64,000 nucleotides of DNA from Betaproteobacteria bacterium (GTDB taxonomy: Bacteria; Pseudomonadota; Gammaproteobacteria; Burkholderiales; Ga0077523), in NCBI GenBank assembly GCA_016713305.1, contig JADJPK010000004.1, positions 744,001 to 808,000 of the forward strand, in the 5' to 3' direction. Shown one piece after another: positions 54,942 to 63,893 of this stretch. A program made the position numbers and the translations under genes. Position 1 is the stretch's first letter. Each line of letters starts with the position of its first letter. The notes under the pieces were generated by a model. It saw only the letters and a list, made by a program, of their open reading frames with translations. It made no database searches and was not told the origin of the DNA.

Positions 54942-56375
54942 TCAGGCGGAACGGTGCTCGCCGACCCGCACGATCTTGAGTGTGTTGGTTCCGCCGGACT
55001 TGCCGATGGGCTCGCCGATGGTGAGGACAATGAGATCGCCGTCCTGCACGGCTCCATGCGCCTTCAGGGCGTCCTCCGCCTCGCGCAACAGCACGTCTCG
55101 ATCGTTGGTGAAATTCTCGATCATCAGCGGATAGACATCGCGGAAAAGGGAGAGCCGGTAGCGCGTGTTGATCTCCGGGGTAAGCGCATAGATCGGCACC
55201 CCCGAATTGAGGCGTGAAATCCACAAGGCCGTGGAGCCCGACTGCGTGAGGGAGGCGATGCATTTCACCTTGAGATGGAATGCCGTGAACAACGCCCCCA
55301 TCGCGATCGACTGATCCACCCGGGTGAACACCCGGTTCAGGAACTCGCGATCGAGCTCCAGTTCGGCGGACTTTTCCGCTTCGAGGCAGACACGGGCCAT
55401 GGCTTCGACCGTCTGTACCGGATACCTTCCGCTGGCCGTCTCCGCCGAGAGCATCACGGCATCGGTCCCATCGAGCACCGCGTTCGCCACGTCGGACACT
55501 TCGGCGCGCGTGGGGACAGGGCTCGCGATCATCGATTCCATCATCTGGGTGGCCGTGATCGTGAGCTTGTTCTTCTCGCGCGCGAGACGAATCATCTTCT
55601 TCTGCAGAGCGGGCACTGCGGCATCCCCGACTTCGACTGCAAGGTCGCCACGCGCGACCATGATGGCATCCGAGGCGTCCATGATGTCGTCGAGCGCCTT
55701 GATCGCTTCCGCCCGTTCGATCTTGGCGATCAACAGTGCCTTGCCACCCGCCGCCCGCATCAGCTCGCGGGCCATGTACATGTCCGCGCCGCTCTTCGGA
55801 AAGGAGACTGCCATGAAGTCGGCTTTCATGGCGGCAGCCGTGCGGATATCCTCCATGTCCTTTGCGGTGAGGGAAGGGGCGGTGAGCCCGCCGCCTTGCC
55901 GGTTGATCCCTTTGTTGTTGGACAGTTCTCCGCCGTGGCGAACGCGCGTCACGATCTCCGGCCCCGACACCTCCACGACTTCCAATACGATCCGCCCGTC
56001 GTCGAGCAGCAGGACATCGTTGGGCTTGACGTCGCCGGGCAACTCCTTGTAGTCCAGGCCCACGCGTTCCGAATTTCCCACAGCGCACTCCGCATCGAGA
56101 ACGAATCTCGCGCCGTTCTCGAGGGTGACCCGGCCCGCTTCGAACTTGCCCACGCGAATCTTGGGACCCTGCAGGTCGCACATGATGCCGACCGTGAGGC
56201 CCAATTCGCGCGAAGCGGCGCGTACCGCTTCGGCCCGTGCGAGATGGTCGGCCGCCGTCCCATGCGAAAAGTTCATGCGGACCACATCGACACCCGCAGC
56301 GAGGAGCCGCTTCAGCACCTCCGGTTCGGAACTGGCCGGGCCGAGCGTGGCGACTATCTTCGTGGAACGCTGCAT
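54942..56375 (-). CDS. pyk: Pyruvate kinase
   Basis: Glycolytic conversion of phosphoenolpyruvate and ADP to pyruvate and ATP. 477 residues. 'KIVATLGPASSEPEVLKRLLAAGVDVVRMNFSHG', 'DLQGPKIRVGKFE', the active-site signature 'IDLLIAKIERAEAI'-type region 'ALLIAKIERAEAI', 'DAIMVARGDLAVEVG', 'ATQMMESMIASPVPTRAEVSDVANAVLDGTDAVMLSAETASGRYP'. It follows pgk by nine bases. Confidence 0.95.
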   Translation of the reverse strand: MQRSTKIVATLGPASSEPEVLKRLLAAGVDVVRMNFSHGTAADHLARAEAVRAASRELGLTVGIMCDLQGPKIRVGKFEAGRVTLENGARFVLDAECAVGNSERVGLDYKELPGDVKPNDVLLLDDGRIVLEVVEVSGPEIVTRVRHGGELSNNKGINRQGGGLTAPSLTAKDMEDIRTAAAMKADFMAVSFPKSGADMYMARELMRAAGGKALLIAKIERAEAIKALDDIMDASDAIMVARGDLAVEVGDAAVPALQKKMIRLAREKNKLTITATQMMESMIASPVPTRAEVSDVANAVLDGTDAVMLSAETASGRYPVQTVEAMARVCLEAEKSAELELDREFLNRVFTRVDQSIAMGALFTAFHLKVKCIASLTQSGSTALWISRLNSGVPIYALTPEINTRYRLSLFRDVYPLMIENFTNDRDVLLREAEDALKAHGAVQDGDLIVLTIGEPIGKSGGTNTLKIVRVGEHRSA

Positions 56376-56384
56376 GGGATTGTC

Positions 56385-57572
56385 TTACCCGCCCGAGCGG
56401 GTCTCCAGGATTTCGATGGCCGGCAGCTTCTTGCCCTCGAGGAATTCGAGGAACGCGCCGCCTGCCGTCGAGATGTAGGACAGCTTGTCGGTGATGCCGT
56501 ACTTGGCGATCGCGGCAATCGTATCGCCGCCACCGGCCAATGTGAACGCCCCGGACTGCGCAATCGCCCTGGCCAGGGATTCGGTGCCTCTGCCGAACTG
56601 ATCGAACTCGAAGACACCCACAGGGCCGTTCCAGACGATCGTACCGGCCTTGCCGAGCATATCCACCAGGGCTGCCGCCGAGCGAGGTCCGATGTCCAGG
56701 ATCATCTCATTCTCGCCCACATCCTCGACATCCTTGACCGTCGCACTCGCCGTCGGAGAGAACTCCGTCGCGACAACGACATCCACCGGGATCGGGACCG
56801 TGGCACCGCGACTTCTCGCAGCCGCCATGATCCTGGCCGCCTCGTCCATCAGTTCCCTCTCCACCAGCGACTTGCCGATCGGCAGGCCTGCCGCCGCGAT
56901 GAACGTATTGGCGATGCCGCCGCCCACGATGAGCTGATCGACCTTCTCCGCCAGCGCGGAAAGAATGGTGAGCTTGGTGGAGACCTTCGATCCGCCGACA
57001 ATCGCCACGAGAGGGCGGGCAGGCTTCTCGAGCGCCTTGCCCAGCGCTTCCACTTCATCGGCCATCAGCGGACCGGCACAAGCGACCGGTGCGAATCGGG
57101 CGATACCATGAGTCGTGGCCTCCGCGCGGTGCGCGGTCGCGAACGCATCATTGACATAGACGTCGCACAGGGCGGCCATTCGGCGGGAGAGTCCCTCGTC
57201 GTTCTTCTTCTCCCCTGCATTCACGCGGCAGTTCTCCAGCATGACCACCTCGCCCGCTGCAGGCGCTACGTCCCCGCCATCGACCCATCCGGCCTTGAGC
57301 CTGACCGGCTGACCCAGCAGTTCCTCCAGCCGCTTCGCCACCGGAGCGAGGGAATCTTCGGGGTTGAGCTGTCCTTCCTTGGGCCGGCCCAGATGCGAAG
57401 TCACCATGACCCGTGCCCCCTTCTCCAGTGCGGCCCGTACGGCGCCAAGAGACGCGCGAATGCGCGTGTCGTCGGTGATCTTCCCGGTGTCGTCCTGGGG
57501 AACGTTGAGATCCGAGCGGATCAGGACTCGCTTGCCGCGCAGATCGAGGTCGGTCATTCGAAGGATTGCCAT
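56385..57572 (-). CDS. pgk: Phosphoglycerate kinase
   Basis: 395 residues. 'TDLDLRGKRVLIRSDLNVPQD', 'VMVTSHLGRPKEGQLNPEDSLAPVAKRLEELLG', 'VVMLENCRVNAGEKKND', 'YVNDAFATAHRAEATTHGIA', 'VAIVGGSKVSTKLTIL' and the C-terminal ATP site 'GTIVWNGPVGVFEFDQFGRGT ... GGGDTIAAIAKYG'. Unusually 'ENCR' replaces the common 'ENVR'. ATG 57572 matches the family N-terminus (MAILRMTDLDL); an internal ATG at 57557 is the alternative. Confidence 0.95.
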   Translation of the reverse strand: MAILRMTDLDLRGKRVLIRSDLNVPQDDTGKITDDTRIRASLGAVRAALEKGARVMVTSHLGRPKEGQLNPEDSLAPVAKRLEELLGQPVRLKAGWVDGGDVAPAAGEVVMLENCRVNAGEKKNDEGLSRRMAALCDVYVNDAFATAHRAEATTHGIARFAPVACAGPLMADEVEALGKALEKPARPLVAIVGGSKVSTKLTILSALAEKVDQLIVGGGIANTFIAAAGLPIGKSLVERELMDEAARIMAAARSRGATVPIPVDVVVATEFSPTASATVKDVEDVGENEMILDIGPRSAAALVDMLGKAGTIVWNGPVGVFEFDQFGRGTESLARAIAQSGAFTLAGGGDTIAAIAKYGITDKLSYISTAGGAFLEFLEGKKLPAIEILETRSGG

Positions 57573-57596
57573 GGGATCGTCTACATCGCTTTCGTT

Positions 57597-57624
57597 GAAA
57601 GAACAAGCGGGGCAGATGCCCCGC
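57597..57624 (-). terminator. Terminator-like hairpin between gap and pgk
   Basis: On the minus strand the stem GCGGGGC/GCCCCGC (57607-57613 with 57618-57624) is followed by TTGTTCTTT. It lies 25 bp before the pgk start, so it could end gap transcripts or act as an attenuator for pgk. Confidence 0.5.
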
Positions 57625-57718
57625 ATCTCTGTGTGTCGTCCACCCCCAGCGGGAGCCGGTACGACAGAAGGTGATGTTCATGATCACCACACTCAACGGA
57701 AACCTCCTGCCACAAGCG

Positions 57719-58012
57719 GTTGCGGCTCGGCATGACCGGGTTCCGACCCGGTCAGCCTTCGCCCCAACCTTCCTTCGCGTTCGACGCCACTGCCGTATCG
57801 GCATCCTGTGGGCGGGGGTCCCACCCGGTCAGCCCTCGCCCCAACTCATTCACTTCGCGTTCATGAACGCCACTGCCGTATCGAGCATCCTGTTGCTGAT
57901 CGGGCCGTTGTGGCTTCGGCATGACCGGGTTCCGACCCGGTCAGCCCTCGCCCTCAACTCATTCATTTCGCGTTCATGAACGCCACTGCCGTATCGAGCA
58001 TCCTGTTGCTGA
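57719..58012. repeat. Three tandem cassettes of a palindrome plus a copy of the gap 3' end
   Basis: A perfect palindrome TGACCGGGT-TCCG-ACCCGGTCA occurs at 57733-57754 and 57922-57943, with a degraded copy (right arm only) at about 57809-57832. Each is followed on the plus strand by CAGCCyTCGCCC and then a copy of the last codons of gap: decayed at about 57764-57805, nearly exact at 57844-57899, and the real gene end at 57957-58012. The second and third copies agree in 55 of 56 bases; the one change is in the Lys codon (AAG against AAA) and leaves the encoded C-terminus 'SNRMLDTAVAFMNAK' unchanged. Confidence 0.85.
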
Positions 58013-58973
58013 AGCCCCATTCGTTGTCATACCACGAGCTGACTTTTACGAGGGTGCCTTCGGATACCTTCGTCAACGTCGCGTCGAAGATGGACGAACG
58101 TGGATCGTGGTTGAAGTCCACGGACACCAGCTGTTCCGTCGTATATCCCAGAATGCCCTTGAGTTCGCCCTCGGAAGCTGCCTTGAGGATGCTGTTGACT
58201 TCCTCGACGGACGTGGGCCGCTTGGCGACGAACGAAAGGTCCACGATGGAGACATTGATGGTCGGGACGCGGATGGCGTAGCCGTCCAGTTTTCCGTTCA
58301 GTTCCGGCAGAACCAGACCGACGGCCGCGGCCGCGCCGGTCTTGGTGGGAATCATCGACTGCGTGGCGGAGCGCGCTCTGCGCAGATCCTCGTGGTAAAC
58401 GTCCGTGAGAACCTGGTCGTTCGTGTAAGCGTGGATGGTGGTCATCAGGCCGCAGGTCAAACCGATCTTGTCGTTCAGCGGCTTGACCATCGGCGCGAGG
58501 CAGTTGGTCGTGCACGATGCATTGGAGATTACCGTGTGCGATGACTTGAGCGTCTGGTGGTTCACCCCATAGACGATGGTCGCGTCGACGTTCTTGCCGG
58601 GAGCGGAAATGATCACCTTCTTCGCGCCGCCCTGCAGGTGCAATCCTGCCTTTTCCTTGCTCGTGAAGATTCCGGTGCATTCGGCGACCACATCGACATC
58701 CAGCGTCTTCCACGGCAGCTTGGAAGGATCGCGCTCGGCAAACACCTTGATCCTGTCACCGTTCACCACGAGGCTGTCGCCTTCCACTTCGACCTTGCCG
58801 TGAAACTTTCCGTGCGCGGTGTCGTAGCGGACGAGGTGCGCGTTCGTCTCGGGACTGCCGAGGTCGTTGATCGCGACGATCTGGATCTCGCCGTTGCGAC
58901 CGGATTCATAGAGCGCACGAAGAATATTCCGGCCAATACGACCAAAACCGTTGATCGCTACACGGATGGGCAT
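57963..58973 (-). CDS. gap: Glyceraldehyde-3-phosphate dehydrogenase
   Basis: 336 residues. NAD-binding 'VAINGFGRIGRNILRALYESG', catalytic 'ISNASCTTNCLAPM' with the active Cys, 'GLMTTIHAYTNDQVLTDVYHEDLRRARSATQSMIPTKTGAAAAVGLVLPELNGKLDGYAIRVP', C-terminal 'WYDNEWGFSNRMLDTAVAFMNAK'. A strong AGGAGA precedes the ATG. It is separated from pgk by 390 bp holding duplicated pieces of its own 3' end. Confidence 0.96.
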   Translation of the reverse strand: MPIRVAINGFGRIGRNILRALYESGRNGEIQIVAINDLGSPETNAHLVRYDTAHGKFHGKVEVEGDSLVVNGDRIKVFAERDPSKLPWKTLDVDVVAECTGIFTSKEKAGLHLQGGAKKVIISAPGKNVDATIVYGVNHQTLKSSHTVISNASCTTNCLAPMVKPLNDKIGLTCGLMTTIHAYTNDQVLTDVYHEDLRRARSATQSMIPTKTGAAAAVGLVLPELNGKLDGYAIRVPTINVSIVDLSFVAKRPTSVEEVNSILKAASEGELKGILGYTTEQLVSVDFNHDPRSSIFDATLTKVSEGTLVKVSSWYDNEWGFSNRMLDTAVAFMNAK

Positions 58974-59130
58974 GCTGTTCTCCTGGATATGTCAAAGTTC
59001 AAATTCTAGCCCACGGCTGAAATCGCATCGGGACGGGGCCAAGTCCACGGCCGGGCGAGGATTGGCTGCTCGCCATGATCCGGCCAATTGCATCACGGGC
59101 CGGACGTCCCTGCGCCGCTCGTCCGCGCCT

Positions 59131-59388
59131 TCAGTTCCGATATCGCAATTTCATTGCCAGCACGGCGACGGCGAGGATCAGGGTCACCGCATTGAAGAGG
59201 ATTATCGGCAGCGCTCCCATGGCGATGCCATAGACGAGCCAGAGCATCACGCCAACGCTGAAAATCCCGAACATGAGCAGGGAAATGTCGCGGGCGCACT
59301 TGGTCCGCCAGATCTGCAGCACTTGGGGAACGAACGCCACCGTCGTGAACGTTCCGGCCAAGGTGCCGAGCCAGTCGGTGGACGTCAC
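59131..59388 (-). CDS. SemiSWEET sugar transporter
   Basis: A half-size SWEET transporter of 85 residues with three helices; two copies form a sugar channel. The PQ-loop motif is in 'TVAFVPQVLQIWRTKCARDISLLMFGIFSVGVMLWLVYGI'. The GTG start overlaps the glk stop (GTGA) and is preceded by GGAGA. Being coupled to glucokinase it is likely to supply glucose or a related sugar to it. Confidence 0.88.
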   Translation of the reverse strand: MTSTDWLGTLAGTFTTVAFVPQVLQIWRTKCARDISLLMFGIFSVGVMLWLVYGIAMGALPIILFNAVTLILAVAVLAMKLRYRN

Positions 59389-60335
59389 GAAGTCTCCGCT
59401 TCCCCGAACGCCTGCGCCACCCCGCGCAGGGCCGGGTTGCGCGCGGTGATGACATAGGTCGGAACTGCGGCAAGATAGCTGCTGAACCGGCCCTTCGATT
59501 CGAAGCGGCCGCGGAACCCGGACCGGTCGAAGCGCTCCCCCAGCGAAGGAACGATTCCTCCACCGATATAGACGCCTCCGCGCGCGCCGAGCGTGAGACA
59601 TAGATTGCCTGCCGCCGTGCCCAGAATCTGACAGAAGATCTCCAGCGCTTCGCCTGCCCGGACGTCTCCCATGGCGGCCCTCGCACTCACCTCTTCCGGT
59701 GAAGGCTCCTCCGGAACAAGACCGTCCACGATGCAGAGCGCCCAATACAGTGCCGTGATTCCGGGGCCGCTGGCGAGCCGCTCGGTCGACACGTGATCGT
59801 GCCTTTGCCACAGGGCGCCAAGAATCGACGACTCCCGCGCATTGGCCGGCGCAAACGTGGTGTGGCCTCCTTCGCCTTCGAGGGCGATCCAGCCTTCATC
59901 CGACGGTACCAGTCCGGAGACCCCCAGTCCGGTCCCCGCACCCAGCAGGGCAATCGGCCGGTCAGCTTCCGACTGTCCGTTCCCCACCTGCCGCAACTCG
60001 TCAGATCTGAGCCGTGGCAGCGCAAGTGCAAGGGCCTTGAAGTCGTTGAGAACCAGCAAGCGTCGCAATCCAAGACGATCGCGCGTTTCGTCGACGGAGA
60101 AATCCCACGGATTGTTGGTGAAACGGATACGGTCCCCGAGAATGGGGGTTGCAACCGCCACGGCGGCCTCGTCTATGCGCTTTCCGCCCTTGCGCGCAAG
60201 ATAGTCTTCAATGGCGGCGCCAAGATCGCGGTAGTCGGCACAGGCGAGGGTCTCTTCCTCCTGTGGGGACCCGGACGAGTCGTTCCACAGCGCCAGCCGG
60301 GCATTCGTGCCGCCGATGTCTCCGACAAGTTTCAC
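59385..60335 (-). CDS. glk: Glucokinase
   Basis: ATP-dependent phosphorylation of glucose, 316 residues. 'KLVGDIGGTNARLALW' (phosphate-binding), 'NNPWDFS', 'VLNDFKALALALP', 'LLGAGTGLGVSGLV', 'EGEGGHTTFAP', 'VYIGGGIVPSLGERFDRSGFRGRFESKGRFSSYLAAVPTYVI'. GTG 60335 is chosen over the longer frame because GGGAG (60341-60345) sits at good spacing and the protein then begins at the family start. It lies between tkt and gap in a glycolytic cluster. Confidence 0.93.
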   Translation of the reverse strand: MKLVGDIGGTNARLALWNDSSGSPQEEETLACADYRDLGAAIEDYLARKGGKRIDEAAVAVATPILGDRIRFTNNPWDFSVDETRDRLGLRRLLVLNDFKALALALPRLRSDELRQVGNGQSEADRPIALLGAGTGLGVSGLVPSDEGWIALEGEGGHTTFAPANARESSILGALWQRHDHVSTERLASGPGITALYWALCIVDGLVPEEPSPEEVSARAAMGDVRAGEALEIFCQILGTAAGNLCLTLGARGGVYIGGGIVPSLGERFDRSGFRGRFESKGRFSSYLAAVPTYVITARNPALRGVAQAFGEAETS

Positions 60336-60511
60336 GCGACTCCCGGGAAAGAGCTGACCAATGCAGGTCGCCCCGCCGGCGGCAGAGGCGAAGGTTCGCG
60401 CCACCGCGCGCTGCCGCACAATGCCCGTGTCGACAGAGTAAGCCCCCGGCTTGTCAGCGCCCGTTTCTTACCCGCCACGCGTTCCCAGGACACCCGCAGA
60501 CCCCTGTCAGC

Positions 60512-62524
60512 TCATTGGCGCGCGGCCATCGCCTTGCGGACGGCTGCCGCAACGTTCTCGGCTGTGAAGCCGAAGTACTTGAACAGTTCTCCTGCGGGAG
60601 CCGACTCCCCGAAGCGGTCGATCCCCACCACCTCTCCTTCGAGACCCACGTATTTTCGCCAGAAGTCCGAAACGCCCGCCTCGACAGCCACGCGAACCGT
60701 ACCCGGCGGAAGCACGGACCGCTTCCACGATGCGTCCTGGCGATCGAACACATTCGTGGAAGGCATCGATACGACGCGGCACTGGATTCCCTCCGCCGCG
60801 AGCACGGCGTGCGCCGCCAACGCGATGGCAACCTCGGATCCCGTGGCAATAAGGACAGCGTCGATACGATGCCCAGCGGCTTCGCGGAGTACGTATCCCC
60901 CTCGGCGAATGGCTGCGATCTGCTCCGCGCTTCGTGCCTGATGCGGAAGATTCTGACGACTGAGCAGATGCGCGGTGGGTCCGTCGCTGCGTTCGATGCC
61001 GAATTGCCAGCCGACCATCGTCTCCACAGCATCACAGGGACGCCAGACGTCCAGTCGAGGAATGATCCGAAGACTGGCGGCATGCTCGACCGGTTGATGC
61101 GTGGGACCGTCTTCGCCCAGGCCGATGGAGTCGTGCGTGAAAACGTAGGCGACACGCTGCTTCATCAGCGCGGCCAGCCGCAGCGCGTTGCGGGCATAGT
61201 CGCTGAAGACGAGGAACGTACCGCCATAGGGAATGAATCCTCCATGCAGCGCGATTCCATTCATGATTGCCGCCATACCGAACTCCCGCACGCCATAGAA
61301 GAGATAGTTCCCCCCCCCTTGGCGTCCGACTGGCTTCGAGCCCGACCACATCGTCAGATTGGAACCGGCGAGATCGGCCGAGCCGCCAATGAGTTCCGGC
61401 AGGAGCGCTCCAAGCCCTTCAAGGGCATTCTGGGAGGCCTTGCGAGTTGCGATCGACTCCGCCTTGTCGCACACACGATTGAGCAGGGCGTCCGCATCGG
61501 CCGCCCACGTGGCGGGCAGCGTGCCTTCGAGTCGTCGTTCGAATTCCCTGGCTAGTTCAGGGTACGCTTCGCGATAGGCTGCGAACCGCGACCGCCATTC
61601 CGCATGACGCTTTGCACCCTCGGCCCGCGCATCCCAGGCGTCCCGGACGTCGGCGGGTATCGTGAATGGTTCATGAGCCCAGCCGATGTTCGCCCGTGTG
61701 GCGGCAACTTCATCCGGTCCAAGGGGTGCCCCATGCGCTCCGCCCGTATTGGCCTTCTTCGGTGAGCCTTTGCCGATGACGGTCCTGCAACATATGAGGG
61801 TGGGTCGATCTCCCCCCGACTTTGCTGCCTGGATGGCGCGGTCGATCGCCTGAGCATCGTGTCCATCGACGTCGCGAATGACATTCCATCCGTAGGCTTC
61901 GAACCGGCGCGGAGTATCGTCCGTGAACCAGCTGTCCATCGATCCCTTTTCAGAGTCGATGGAGATCCCGTTGTCGTCGTAGAGGGCGACCAGCTTGCCC
62001 AGTCCAAGGGTCCCCGCAAGGGAACACGCCTCGTGCGAGATGCCTTCCATGAGACAGCCGTCCCCAAGAAAGACCCAGGTCCGATGGTTCACGATCTCAT
62101 GGCCGGCCCGGTTGAATTCTGCGGCCAGCAAACGCTCGCCAAGGGCCATGCCCACCGCGTTCGCGATTCCCTGCCCGAGCGGACCGGTGGTCGTCTCCAC
62201 CCCCGGGGCACAGCCGAATTCCGGGTGTCCCGGCGTCATGGAGTGCAGTTGGCGGAACGCGGCAAGCTGCTCCATGGGCAGCGCATAGCCGGTCAGGTGC
62301 AACAGGGCATAAAGGAGCATCGACCCGTGGCCATTGGAGAGCACGAAGCGGTCACGGTCCGCCCAATGCGGATCCGCGGGGTCGTGGACCAGGTGGCGTC
62401 GCCAAAGCACTTCGGCGATATCGGCCATTCCCATCGGCATGCCGGGATGGCCGGAATTTGCCTTCTGAACCGCATCCATCGCCAGCGCCCTCAGCGCGTT
62501 GGCCAGATCGTTGCTCGTTACCAT
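60512..62524 (-). CDS. tkt: Transketolase
   Basis: Thiamine-diphosphate enzyme of the pentose phosphate (and Calvin) pathway. 670 residues. 'DAVQKANSGHPGMPMGMADIAEVLW', 'RDRFVLSNGHGSMLLYALLHLTGY', 'TTTGPLGQGIANAVGMALGE', ThDP motif 'GDGCLMEGISHEACSLAG ... DDNGISID', second domain 'YVFTHDSIGLGEDGPTHQPVEHAASLR'. ATG 62524 (MVTSNDLANALRALAMDAVQ) is preferred to an upstream TTG. First gene of the tkt-glk-SemiSWEET-gap-pgk-pyk run. Confidence 0.95.
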   Translation of the reverse strand: MVTSNDLANALRALAMDAVQKANSGHPGMPMGMADIAEVLWRRHLVHDPADPHWADRDRFVLSNGHGSMLLYALLHLTGYALPMEQLAAFRQLHSMTPGHPEFGCAPGVETTTGPLGQGIANAVGMALGERLLAAEFNRAGHEIVNHRTWVFLGDGCLMEGISHEACSLAGTLGLGKLVALYDDNGISIDSEKGSMDSWFTDDTPRRFEAYGWNVIRDVDGHDAQAIDRAIQAAKSGGDRPTLICCRTVIGKGSPKKANTGGAHGAPLGPDEVAATRANIGWAHEPFTIPADVRDAWDARAEGAKRHAEWRSRFAAYREAYPELAREFERRLEGTLPATWAADADALLNRVCDKAESIATRKASQNALEGLGALLPELIGGSADLAGSNLTMWSGSKPVGRQGGGNYLFYGVREFGMAAIMNGIALHGGFIPYGGTFLVFSDYARNALRLAALMKQRVAYVFTHDSIGLGEDGPTHQPVEHAASLRIIPRLDVWRPCDAVETMVGWQFGIERSDGPTAHLLSRQNLPHQARSAEQIAAIRRGGYVLREAAGHRIDAVLIATGSEVAIALAAHAVLAAEGIQCRVVSMPSTNVFDRQDASWKRSVLPPGTVRVAVEAGVSDFWRKYVGLEGEVVGIDRFGESAPAGELFKYFGFTAENVAAAVRKAMAARQ

Positions 62525-62542
62525 GTTTTGTCGATATCCCAA

Positions 62543-62576
62543 GAACGAAAAGCCCGCGCGAACGGCTGCGCGGGCA
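62543..62576 (-). terminator. Rho-independent terminator after the response regulator gene
   Basis: Minus-strand stem GCCCGCGC/GCGCGGGC (62568-62575 with 62552-62559), eight-base loop, then TTTTCGTT. It isolates the regulator from the downstream tkt gene. Confidence 0.8.
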
Positions 62577-62620
62577 CCCCAATTCTAATCGATGCGGAGC
62601 GATGGGAACGGTGCACCCGT

Positions 62621-63880
62621 TCACTCGGCACGTCGCGGCAACGAGATACCCAGTTGCTTCAGCTTGCGGTAAAGGTGCGTACGCTCCAGACCCACCTTGT
62701 CGGCCACACGGCTCATGTTTCCGCCCTCGCGGGCGATGTGGTACTCGAAGTAGGCCTTCTCGAACGCATCGCGGGCCTCCCGAAGCCCGGCATCGAGCGA
62801 AATGCCGCCCAGGCTGGAACTGGGCAAGGTATCCAGGGCTCCCAGGACCGCACCGACGTCTTGCGGACGGATCTCCGCGGAAGTCGCGCCGAGGGCCGCC
62901 GACTTGACCACTGCCTCCAGTTGCGAAAGGTTGCCCGGCCACGGGTACAGACGCAGGGCGTTGAGGGCGGCCGTCGTCAGCGATCGCACCGGAGTTTCCT
63001 TCGCTTCCACCATCTGCCCCAGCAGCTGCGTGGCGATCACCGGAATGTCATCGGCGTGATCTCTCAGAGGAGGGATCCTCACCGTGAGCCCTGACAGTGC
63101 AGCGTACAGCCGAGGGTCGAACAATCCGTCGGCAACGCGCTGGGGGAGGGTGTGCCGGGCGGTGGAAACGACGCGCGTGCCGCCGGACGTCAACAAGGCG
63201 ATGCGGCCGAGCAGCTGGCGCTGATGTTCGCGCGGCATCTCGTCCAGCTGCCGTATGAACAGCGTGCCTTCACCGGAAAGGGCGCCAGGACCTTCCAGGC
63301 TTGCCCCGAAGGCGCCGTCTTCCAGAGCAATCCAGGGAGTGTTGGCACGATGGAGAAATCTTGCACACAGTTCCTCTCCGCTGCCGGGTTCGGACAAGAG
63401 CAGGACCGGACAGCGCAATTCCCTGGCCCGCTCCAGGCGTGCCTTGAGATCGACGATGATCGGAGCGCCGCCCAGCACAGAGAGCGACAGCGGCGAAAAG
63501 GCCGTCTGACCCTGCGCAGGCTGGGTAAGAGCCTTGCCCACGGTGGATAGCAGCTTCTGCAGTGCTATCGGCTTTTCCAGGAACGCGTAAGCGCCGATCC
63601 GGGTGGCTTCGACCGCCGTGTCGATGGTCCCGTGCCCGGACATCATGACCACCGGCATGGTCAGCTGGCCCTTGGCTGCCCATTCCTTGAGCAGCGTGAT
63701 GCCGTCCATGTCGGGCATCCAGATGTCCAGCAGGACAAGATCCGGTCGCGAACGTGAGCGCTGCTGTCGGGCCTCATCGGCGTTCTGTGCGAGTCGCACC
63801 TGATAACCCTCGTCGGAGAGAATTTCCGACAGGAGTTCCCGGATGCCGACCTCATCGTCCACCACCAGTATCTGGCTCAT
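62621..63880 (-). CDS. NtrX-like response regulator with degenerate AAA+ domain
   Basis: 419 residues. Receiver domain 'ILVVDDEVGIRELLSEILSDEGY' with phospho-Asp52 and Lys103; central NtrC-like domain; C-terminal Fis-type helix-turn-helix 'GNMSRVADKVGLERTHLYRKLKQLGI'. The central domain keeps the fold ('LYPWPGNLSQLEAVVKSA') but Walker A is SEPGSGEE (163-170), lacking the Lys, and the GAFTGA loop for sigma-54 contact is missing ('DGAFGASLEGPGAL'). It should therefore bind DNA and respond to phosphorylation but not drive sigma-54 open-complex formation. Upstream lies the C-terminus of a sensor kinase. Confidence 0.85.
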   Translation of the reverse strand: MSQILVVDDEVGIRELLSEILSDEGYQVRLAQNADEARQQRSRSRPDLVLLDIWMPDMDGITLLKEWAAKGQLTMPVVMMSGHGTIDTAVEATRIGAYAFLEKPIALQKLLSTVGKALTQPAQGQTAFSPLSLSVLGGAPIIVDLKARLERARELRCPVLLLSEPGSGEELCARFLHRANTPWIALEDGAFGASLEGPGALSGEGTLFIRQLDEMPREHQRQLLGRIALLTSGGTRVVSTARHTLPQRVADGLFDPRLYAALSGLTVRIPPLRDHADDIPVIATQLLGQMVEAKETPVRSLTTAALNALRLYPWPGNLSQLEAVVKSAALGATSAEIRPQDVGAVLGALDTLPSSSLGGISLDAGLREARDAFEKAYFEYHIAREGGNMSRVADKVGLERTHLYRKLKQLGISLPRRAE

Positions 63881-63893
63881 TGTCTCCGACCCC

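Noticed and set aside
55275..57674. 799-codon plus-strand frame opposite pyk and pgk
   Set aside because: Antisense shadow of two conserved glycolytic genes.
57733..57943. CRISPR-like repeat array
   Set aside because: Only three units, irregular spacing, and the 'spacers' are copies of the gap gene end rather than unique sequences.
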